Below are positions 55,674-61,979 of a stretch of DNA of 64,000 nt, in pieces. The position numbers were made by a program, and so were the translations under genes. Source of the DNA: Hymenobacter glacieicola (GTDB lineage: Bacteria; Bacteroidota; Bacteroidia; Cytophagales; Hymenobacteraceae); contig NZ_BMGS01000003.1 of the NCBI RefSeq assembly GCF_014640315.1, forward strand, positions 124,001 through 188,000, in the 5' to 3' direction. Within the stretch, counting starts at the first letter, position 1. Each line of letters opens with the position of its first letter. Below the pieces are notes generated by a model that searched no databases, was not told the origin of the DNA, and worked only from the letters and a program-made list of their open reading frames with translations.

Positions 55674-56045
55674 GCTTCCGCGGCCTTTGGGGCGTGTGCG
55701 CTGACTTTCGACCAAAGCAGGAGCCGCAGCCCGGAACTCTGCCGTAGCCCGACGACCATGCTTCGTTCTACTTTTCTTTGCCGTTGCCTGGCCGCCCTGT
55801 TGCTCGTCTTCGCCGTCGGCTTCCTGCCCCAGGCCCAGCAGCTCACAACGTCCTTATCAGGCACTGCGTGGCCCACAAACCCGCCAACACCAAGGTGGAC
55901 GGGCCCCTGACCCACGCCGATTATTACTACCTGGAAGCCTTGCTGCGCCATAACCAATTCAAGCAAGTTGAAGTAGGTGGCCAAGATGCTGTAGGCCGGC
56001 TCTAGTTTGACGTGCCTACTTTCGCAGCTTGTTTTGCCCTTCCGT
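55674..56045. other. Gap between clpP and the DUF2490 gene
   Basis: About 370 bp. Apart from the possible broken small gene at 55758-56005, I see no structure. Confidence 0.4.
55758..56005 (+). pseudogene. Possible frameshifted small secreted protein
   Basis: From the ATG at 55758, the frame encodes a good signal peptide (MLRSTFLCRCLAALLLVFAV then GFLPQAQQ) but soon stops at 55910. A second frame, shifted by -1 around 55845-55860, continues in protein-like composition (VLIRHCVAHKPANTKV, DGPLTHADYYYLEALLRHN, FKQVEVGGQDAVG) to a stop at 56005. Joined together they would make a secreted protein of about 80 residues. This could be a decayed gene or a sequencing error in the assembly; the family is not recognised. 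Confidence 0.4.
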
Positions 56046-56864
56046 ATGTCCGCTTCCTGCCATTTCTCCCGCTTGCTACTCACGGCTACCCTGTGCGGCG
56101 CGGGCAGCTTTCTTGCTTACGGCCAGACCAACTCGGCGCCTGACCCGCGGTGGGGCAACTGGCTGATTGGGACGGTGGTGCTGCCGGGTGGGCCCAAGCA
56201 CTGGGGCGGCTACGCCGAGGTGCAGGCCCGCAGCAATGGTTTGTTCCGGCAGTATTTTTATAACGAACTGAAGGCCGGCATCAGCCATGAGGTAGCCAAG
56301 AACTTCACCTTTATGGTGGCCGGGGGCCGCTACGCTACCGCTGACTACCGCGACCTGGGTGAAGGACCCCTCAACGTGGAAAAGCGCCTCTGGGAGCAGG
56401 TAACCTTCACGCATTACAACGCCCGCCTGAAGGTAGAGCACCGCTACCGCGTGGAGCAGCGCTGGTTTTCCTTTCGCGACGGGGTAGTGCCGGCTGGCGC
56501 CGTGCGCTACCGCAACCGAATCCGGTACCGCCTCAACGGCTTCATCCCGCTCAATCAGAAAACGGTAACCAACAAAACGGCCTTTCTCTCACTTTATGAC
56601 GAGGTGTTTTTCAACCCCAAAGGACCGTTTTTCGAGCGAAACCGGGTGTACGGCGGCGTAGGCTACCAGTTTGACCCGCACTGGACGGTACAGGCAGGTT
56701 GCGTGCGTCAGTCGAATTTCACGCCGGCCAGCTACCAGCAGAACGTGTACACGCCCCAAACCACGGCCAGCAAGAACAACCTGGTGTTGTCCGTTATCTA
56801 CCGCATCAGCCGGCGCAACACCGAGGGCCCGGCCCCGGAGTACGTGCCTTCCCAGCCGGATTAA
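56046..56864 (+). CDS. DUF2490 outer-membrane beta-barrel protein
   Basis: 272 residues. A signal peptide (about 1-27, ending AYGQ) is followed by a repeating pattern of aromatic-rich beta strands (WLIGTVVLPGGPKHWGGYAE, RQYFYNELKAGISHEVAKNF, LKVEHRYRVEQRWFSF, NRIRYRLNGFIPLNQK, RVYGGVGYQFDPHWTVQAG) typical of DUF2490. It is predicted to be an outer-membrane barrel of unknown function. The start at 56046 opens on the signal peptide. The stop overlaps by 4 nt with the convergent small gene. Confidence 0.87.
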   Translation: MSASCHFSRLLLTATLCGAGSFLAYGQTNSAPDPRWGNWLIGTVVLPGGPKHWGGYAEVQARSNGLFRQYFYNELKAGISHEVAKNFTFMVAGGRYATADYRDLGEGPLNVEKRLWEQVTFTHYNARLKVEHRYRVEQRWFSFRDGVVPAGAVRYRNRIRYRLNGFIPLNQKTVTNKTAFLSLYDEVFFNPKGPFFERNRVYGGVGYQFDPHWTVQAGCVRQSNFTPASYQQNVYTPQTTASKNNLVLSVIYRISRRNTEGPAPEYVPSQPD

Positions 56865-57199
56865 GCGGCCGTTACCTCGGCCCGGCTGGGCACCAGGGAA
56901 AGCGTAAGCGTGTGCCGGGGCTGGCCCGCGTACACCATGTACAGCTCCAGCACCAGGTACTCCTCCGTAACGACCTGAACGAGCAGATACAGGGTAGTCT
57001 CGTTGCCGGGGTGCTTGATTTTTTCGGCGTGGCGGGTCCAGCTGCCCAGGGGGTATTCCGCGAGGCTTTGCTCCGGGTTATCCAGAAAGCGAAAATCGAA
57101 GAGCATACTGTCGCCGATGCTGTAGTAGCCCTGAAACGGCTGCGGCCCAGCCTCGACTCGTACTGTTCTCCAGACCTGATAAAGTATAGGTTCTTCCAT
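56861..57199 (-). CDS. Uncharacterised cytoplasmic protein
   Basis: 112 residues, no signal peptide and no membrane helix. It starts MEEPILYQVWRTVRVEAGPQ and has alternating beta-type segments, such as DSMLFDFRFLDNP and TTLYLLVQVVTEEYLVLELYMVY. I do not recognise a family. It lies 6 bp downstream of the MOT1-like transporter gene's stop on the same strand and so is probably in the same transcript, which hints at a link with molybdate use. Its stop overlaps the convergent DUF2490 gene by 4 nt. Confidence 0.65.
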   Translation of the reverse strand: MEEPILYQVWRTVRVEAGPQPFQGYYSIGDSMLFDFRFLDNPEQSLAEYPLGSWTRHAEKIKHPGNETTLYLLVQVVTEEYLVLELYMVYAGQPRHTLTLSLVPSRAEVTAA

Positions 57200-57205
57200 A
57201 CGCAG

Positions 57206-58369
57206 TTATTTTCCTAAACCGACCCAGCCACGCTGCATGGCGTAGTACAAGCTAGTGCCCACCACCAGCCCAATGAGGTAGCCGTAGGGCAGGCCGCTGC
57301 ACAGCAACCCGACCAGCAGGGCCAGCAGCAGCTCGGAGCGGGCCCCGCTGACATCGCGCAGCAAGGTAGCCAGACTCAGGGCCTCGAACAGCAGGAGCAC
57401 GCCTAAAACCGGCAGCGGGAAAATCTGGACTACCTGCTGGAAGCCTTGGCTGAAGACCAGGCCCAGGGTCAGAAACAGCAACCCGTAGAGTACCACCGAG
57501 CCGCCCGTGCGCCCCCCAAACGTGTAGTGGCCCACCATGCCGCCCGAGCCATGGCACACCGGAAACCCACCCAGAAAGGGGTTCACCAGGTTCATCAGGC
57601 CGTAGGTAAAGCTAATTTGTCGCACCGTGAGCGGCCGCTCGGGGAAATAGTCTTCCACTACCTGCTTGGTAGCCAGCACGGAGTTGCCGAGCGAAAGCGG
57701 AATCTGGGGTAGGGCCAGCAGAATGGCGCCGTACTTCACGTTTTCCCAGGTGGGCACCTGCCAGCCGGGCAAGTGCAGCCCCACGGCGCGGTGGGCAGTG
57801 GCCAGGTCCAGCTTGAACAGCAGGCCGTAGCCCACGCCCAGGGCCAGCACGAACAGGGCGGCGGGCCAGCGCCGGTTACCCAGCAGCACGGCCGTCACCA
57901 GAAAAGCGGCCGCCGCCAGGGCGTAGCCGGGCAGCCCATCGGCGGGCACGTACTCCTTCAGGGCCAGGGTAGCCAGCTGCAGAGCCAGCCCGAACTGGAT
58001 GCCCCGAATGACCGGCTTGGGCACCAGCCGGGCCAGCCCGTCAATCAGCCCCGACACCGACAAGACCAGCATGCTCACCCCAATGGCCAGCCCGCCCCCG
58101 AAGATGACGCGGCCGGGAATTTTCTGGGCAATAACCAGAGCGGCAAAGGCTTTCAGGGGCTGCACCGGCATAGGCATGCCGTACCACAGCCCCGAAAACA
58201 CCTGCATCAGCCCAAACATGATAAGTACCCCGGCACTGTCGACGCCCGAGGCGGCAATGATGCCAATGAGCAAGGGCAAATCGGTGCCTAAATCCCCGAA
58301 GGCCCCCGCCAGCTCATTTCTATCGAAGCGGATGCGGGGACGAGTAGCGGGGGTAGCGGTAAGCGGCAT
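57206..58369 (-). CDS. MOT1-like molybdate/sulfate transporter
   Basis: A 387-residue membrane protein with about 10-12 helices. The signature blocks of the MOT1 family are present: ELAGAFGDLGTDLPLLIGII near the N-terminus and YGMPMPVQPLKAFAALVIAQ, with a repeat in the second half (LPQIPLSLGNSVLATKQVVE and NPFLGGFPVCHGSGGMVGHY). MOT1 proteins, related to SulP, import molybdate with high affinity. Its position among moa, moe and fdh genes fits molybdate supply to the cofactor pathway. No ABC-type modABC is visible, so this may be the main importer. Confidence 0.88.
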   Translation of the reverse strand: MPLTATPATRPRIRFDRNELAGAFGDLGTDLPLLIGIIAASGVDSAGVLIMFGLMQVFSGLWYGMPMPVQPLKAFAALVIAQKIPGRVIFGGGLAIGVSMLVLSVSGLIDGLARLVPKPVIRGIQFGLALQLATLALKEYVPADGLPGYALAAAAFLVTAVLLGNRRWPAALFVLALGVGYGLLFKLDLATAHRAVGLHLPGWQVPTWENVKYGAILLALPQIPLSLGNSVLATKQVVEDYFPERPLTVRQISFTYGLMNLVNPFLGGFPVCHGSGGMVGHYTFGGRTGGSVVLYGLLFLTLGLVFSQGFQQVVQIFPLPVLGVLLLFEALSLATLLRDVSGARSELLLALLVGLLCSGLPYGYLIGLVVGTSLYYAMQRGWVGLGK

Positions 58370-58403
58370 GCGGGGAAGTGGTGTGTCGGGTGGTTGTACT
58401 TGC

Positions 58404-59006
58404 CTATTGCCAAGTGAAGCGAGGGGTCGTCTGCTCTATTTCCTGGCCACTTTGCAGCCGGATGCGGAGGCGAAACTGCTGCTGCGCGTTGTCAGCTGGT
58501 TTGGGCCCGATGGTTAGCTTTATCGGGTAGTTTAATTCCCCAAATTTCCCGGATTTCCATGTATTAAGCGAGTCAGCTAGTTGGGTGAGCGGAAAGGTAG
58601 TGCCTTCGTAACCGCTTTTGCCGGCACTGCACCGAACAAACTGATCCAGAGGCTGCCCGGCTGCTACCCCGTTAAACAGTCCAGTGCTGGTAAACGACAA
58701 AGCCGCTATTCTATCTTTCAGGCCTTTTCCGCCGGGCTCCTCGCACTGCAATGCATTGGCACTCCCGATAAATGGATTGCCCAGCGACACCGAAGCCAGG
58801 TAAGAATACTCTAGCCGTATGTTAGCCAGCAGTTCCGCTGCGGTGGTGCGCGTACCGTCCGTAAAGGCCACGCCATTAATCGATTCCGCCAAGGTCAAGC
58901 CAATTGCTCGCACGTTGGCGTAGTCGCGCATTTCTTCCTTGCAACAGGCAATGGGCACTACCCCCAGAAACAGGAGCATCAGTAGAGTCCGCAGTAACTT
59001 CCACAT
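58404..59006 (-). CDS. Uncharacterised lipoprotein
   Basis: 200 residues. The N-terminus is a probable lipoprotein signal (LLMLLFLGVVPIACCKEE, lipobox IAC). The rest is beta-rich, ending ITI-type strands (YPIKLTIGPKPAD, QFRLRIRLQSGQEIEQTTP). It may belong to a Bacteroidota lipoprotein DUF (DUF5034-like), but I am not sure of this. It is located between the molybdate transporter and moeB on the same strand; whether it has a part in molybdenum handling is unknown. Confidence 0.65.
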   Translation of the reverse strand: MWKLLRTLLMLLFLGVVPIACCKEEMRDYANVRAIGLTLAESINGVAFTDGTRTTAAELLANIRLEYSYLASVSLGNPFIGSANALQCEEPGGKGLKDRIAALSFTSTGLFNGVAAGQPLDQFVRCSAGKSGYEGTTFPLTQLADSLNTWKSGKFGELNYPIKLTIGPKPADNAQQQFRLRIRLQSGQEIEQTTPRFTWQ

Positions 59007-59065
59007 CTTAATTCCTGAATTAGTATTCTTCCATCGTCTATTCTTGAGTTAAGCGCTTTACTCTA

Positions 59066-60175
59066 CTACGCCATCTTCTCCTCGGAACTCTCTATTTCTT
59101 CCCAGGCCAGAATGCCGCCGTCGAGGTTGAGCAGGTTGGTCAAGCCGAACTCGGTTTGGAGGCGCTCCACGGCCTGGGCGCTCCGGCGGCCGGAGCGGCA
59201 GTACACCACTACCGGGTGCTGTTTGGGTAGGGTGGCCACGCCCTTCTCCAGGCTGCTCAGGGGTAGCAAGGTAGCGCCGGGCAGGTGGCCGGCGGCGTAC
59301 TCGTGGGGCTCGCGCACATCCAGCAGAAAGGGCGGGTGCCCCGACTCCAGCTGCTCGTGCAGCTCGGCCACGGAAATACTGCGCACCCCTACCCCGCACA
59401 GGTCGGCGTAGTCGCGGGTATCGGCAGTATCCAGGTTGATGGCGGCTTGCTCGGGGCGGCGGGCGAACTTGAGGGTGCGGGTCTGGAAGGTCAGGGCATC
59501 AAACATCCACAGCCGCCCCGATAGCACCTCGCCGATACCCAGAATGACTTTCAAGGCCTCCGTGGCCTGGGCCGTGCCTACCAGCCCGGGCAGCACGCCC
59601 AGCACGCCGGTAGCGTCGCAGTTGGGGGCTTCGGCGGCGGAAGGCGGCTGCGGAAACAGGCAGCGGTACGTGGGGCCGCCCTGGTAGTTAAACACCGACA
59701 CCTGCCCTTCAAACTTGTAGATGGCCCCCGACACCAGCGGCCGGTTGAAGCTCACGCAGGCGTCGTTGAGCAAGTAGCGCGTAGGGAAGTTGTCGGAACC
59801 GTCAACGACCAGGTCATACTTGCTAACCAGCTCGCGCACATTGCCCAGGGTAGCGCGGCAGCTGAGCACCTCCGTATGTACCAGCGGGTTGATGCGCTTC
59901 ACGGCGCGGGCAGCGGCTTCGGCCTTGGGCTGGCCCAGGTCGGCGGGGCCGAAGAGGATCTGGCGCTGCAGGTTGCTGCGCTCTACCTGGTCGGCGTCTA
60001 CAATGCCCAGGGTGCCGACCCCGGCGGCGGCCAGGTACTGCAGAATGGGGCAGCCCAGGCCGCCGGCGCCTACTACCAGCACCCGGGCATTTTTCAGGCG
60101 TAGCTGCCCGGCCTCCCCAATTTCGGGCAGTTGCAGGTGGCGGCGGTAAATCTGGCGTTCTTCGGTGGTAAGCAT
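59066..60175 (-). CDS. moeB: Molybdopterin-synthase adenylyltransferase with rhodanese domain
   Basis: 369 residues. The N-terminal 260 residues are an E1-like ThiF/MoeB domain: RHLQLPEIGEAGQLRLKNAR, ATP-binding VLVVGAGGLGCPILQYLAAA, IVDADQVERSNLQRQILF and DLVVDGSDNFPTRYLLNDAC. It activates the C-terminal Gly of MoaD. The usual pair of CxxC zinc knuckles is not found; only single Cys occur in TYRCLFPQPP and PNCDATG. The C-terminal 100 residues are a rhodanese domain with the active Cys in VVVYCRSGRRSAQA, which can pass sulfur to MoaD, as in MOCS3-type fusions. The start at 60175 is at the conserved N-terminus and is divergent from fdhD. Confidence 0.92.
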   Translation of the reverse strand: MLTTEERQIYRRHLQLPEIGEAGQLRLKNARVLVVGAGGLGCPILQYLAAAGVGTLGIVDADQVERSNLQRQILFGPADLGQPKAEAAARAVKRINPLVHTEVLSCRATLGNVRELVSKYDLVVDGSDNFPTRYLLNDACVSFNRPLVSGAIYKFEGQVSVFNYQGGPTYRCLFPQPPSAAEAPNCDATGVLGVLPGLVGTAQATEALKVILGIGEVLSGRLWMFDALTFQTRTLKFARRPEQAAINLDTADTRDYADLCGVGVRSISVAELHEQLESGHPPFLLDVREPHEYAAGHLPGATLLPLSSLEKGVATLPKQHPVVVYCRSGRRSAQAVERLQTEFGLTNLLNLDGGILAWEEIESSEEKMA

Positions 60176-60349
60176 CAGGCAGACAAGATAACAGGTAGCA
60201 GGGGCAAGCGGGCAACCAGCCGCAAATCGGCAACGCAACGGGTAGCTTTCCTCGTTACCCCGTCACCTGCCCTACGCCTGTTGTCTAGCTCAAACTTACT
60301 TCCGGGCCATAAGGTTAACCAACCGCGCACCTACCCCGCTATTTGCCCT

Positions 60350-61225
60350 ATGTCAGCCCCCGTTTTCCTTCCCCCGACCTCCTACGACTACGTCACCGTG
60401 CACAAAGTGCAGGGCGAAGTCGTGACGACTGCCTCCGATGTACTGGCCGCCGAAGAGCCCCTGGAAATCCGGGTGGGCTACGGGCCGGGCGGGCAGCGGG
60501 AGCACCGCACCCTCTCCATCACCATGCGCACACCGGGCCACGACTTTGAGCTGGCGGCCGGCTTTCTGCTGACCGAGGGCATTATCCGGGGCCGCCAGGA
60601 CTTGCACGGCGTCATCTACTGCCCCGACGTGGAAAAAGAAGAAGAGCGCGAAAACGTAGTACGCGCCGAGCTGGCCCCCACCGCTACCCCCGATTTGCCC
60701 CGCCTGGAGCGCCACTTTTACACCAGCAGCAGCTGCGGCGTGTGCGGCAAAACCAGCATCGAGGCCGTGCACGCGGCGGCCTGCCCGGTGTTGCCCACGG
60801 CCGGGCCCTACCTCGACCCGGCCGTAATTCACCTCTTGCCGGAGCGGCAGCGGGCGGCCCAGGCCTTGTTTGAGCAAACCGGGGGCCTGCACGCGGCGGC
60901 CCTGTTTTCGCCGGAGGGCGAGCTGCTCTTGCTGCGCGAGGATGTAGGGCGGCATAATGCCCTGGACAAAGTCATTGGGGCGGCCCTGTTTCAGGAACTG
61001 CTACCCTTGCACAACTCGGTGCTGTTGGTCAGCGGCCGAGCCTCGTTTGAGCTGGTGCAGAAAGCGGCTGTGGCGGGCATTCCGGTGCTGGCGGCCGTGG
61101 GCGCCCCCAGTTCCCTGGCCGTATCGGCGGCCCGCGACTTTGGCATGACCGTGTGCGGTTTTGTGCGCCAGGGCCGCTACAACGTGTACTGCCACGAGTG
61201 GCGGTTGCAGCGCCAGGAGCAGTAG
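60350..61225 (+). CDS. fdhD: Formate dehydrogenase accessory sulfurtransferase
   Basis: A 291-residue FdhD, which moves sulfur from a cysteine desulfurase to the molybdenum cofactor of formate dehydrogenase-type enzymes. The key Cys pair is in SSSCGVCGKTSIEAV; other blocks are MRTPGHDFELAAGFLLTEGI, LREDVGRHNALDKVIG, LVSGRASFELVQKAA and MTVCGFVRQGRYNVY. The start at 60350 is chosen because the family begins there. It is divergent from moeB and upstream of the FdhF/YdeP-type oxidoreductase, its likely client. Confidence 0.95.
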   Translation: MSAPVFLPPTSYDYVTVHKVQGEVVTTASDVLAAEEPLEIRVGYGPGGQREHRTLSITMRTPGHDFELAAGFLLTEGIIRGRQDLHGVIYCPDVEKEEERENVVRAELAPTATPDLPRLERHFYTSSSCGVCGKTSIEAVHAAACPVLPTAGPYLDPAVIHLLPERQRAAQALFEQTGGLHAAALFSPEGELLLLREDVGRHNALDKVIGAALFQELLPLHNSVLLVSGRASFELVQKAAVAGIPVLAAVGAPSSLAVSAARDFGMTVCGFVRQGRYNVYCHEWRLQRQEQ

Positions 61226-61614
61226 GTCGTAGTATCTGAATTGTTGACAGCTAAAGAAGCCTCCAGAGTGTGGTCTGAACGGGTGTTGAGACGCAATATC
61301 TTGCGTCTAGTCATTGAAGGACCCGCCCTCCTTGTCATTCCGAGCAGAGTGAGGAATCTGGGTTCACCATGTAGCGGCTGAATCCAGATTCCTCGCTCAG
61401 GCTCGGAATGACAAGATAAACAACCTCAGCTGGCGACGAGACGCAAGATATTGCGTCTCTACGACGGTACAAGACCCATTCCTGTCGGCTTGCCAGCAAC
61501 ATCAATATATCAGTTTAATAACCTGATTTTCAATTAAATAACCCCTCAACACCCAAGCGCCACCGCAACATCTGACGGCCCGACTGCGTCTGACGGATAT
61601 AGCTTTTCTCTCCT
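61226..61614. other. Intergenic region with nested palindromes
   Basis: About 389 bp without a gene, between fdhD and a small gene. It contains a nested inverted-repeat element at 61289-61458 and an AT-rich stretch at about 61500-61545 that may be a promoter for the following genes. Confidence 0.55.
61289..61458. repeat. Nested palindromic element downstream of fdhD
   Basis: Outer pair: 61289-61308 and 61439-61458 are exact reverse complements, and each is nearly self-palindromic (AGACGCAA...TTGCGTCT). Inner pair: 61331-61361 and 61384-61415 (CTTGTCATTCCGAG... / ...CTCGGAATGACAAG) with one indel and two mismatches. The organisation repeats that at 26837-27081. Confidence 0.75.
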
Positions 61615-61938
61615 ATGAAACTTCGCATTGAAGACAACTCGCTTCGCCTCCGGCTTTCGGCCGAGGAAGTACAACAGTTTGCCGATGCGGGCCGGGTGGC
61701 GGCGGTAGTGCCACTGGGCCCTACCCCCGACGAAAGCCTCACCTACGCCCTGGAACGAGCTGAAACCGAAGAGCTTCGGGTAACCTACGGGGCTGGCGCC
61801 CTCACCGTGAAAGTACCGGCCACCCTGGCCTCCCACTGGACCACAACCGACCAAAACGGCTTCTCGGCCACCCTCATGGTAGCCGAGGATCAACCCCTGA
61901 AAATCTTAATTGAAAAGGACCTGGACTGTCGGCACTGA
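61615..61938 (+). CDS. Small uncharacterised protein upstream of the oxidoreductase
   Basis: 107 residues, no signal peptide. The sequence MKLRIEDNSLRLRLSAEEVQ begins a beta-rich protein with GRVAAVVPLGPTPDESLTYA and VKVPATLASHWTTTDQNGFS. I recall short proteins of this kind (DUF7009-like) being encoded near FdhD and formate-dehydrogenase-type enzymes in Bacteroidota, but cannot confirm this. It lies 41 bp upstream of the oxidoreductase gene on the same strand and is probably co-transcribed with it. Confidence 0.75.
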   Translation: MKLRIEDNSLRLRLSAEEVQQFADAGRVAAVVPLGPTPDESLTYALERAETEELRVTYGAGALTVKVPATLASHWTTTDQNGFSATLMVAEDQPLKILIEKDLDCRH

Positions 61939-61979
61939 CGTGCCAGGCCCGCCTTCACCGCTTTTCTCTCCTCCGCGTT

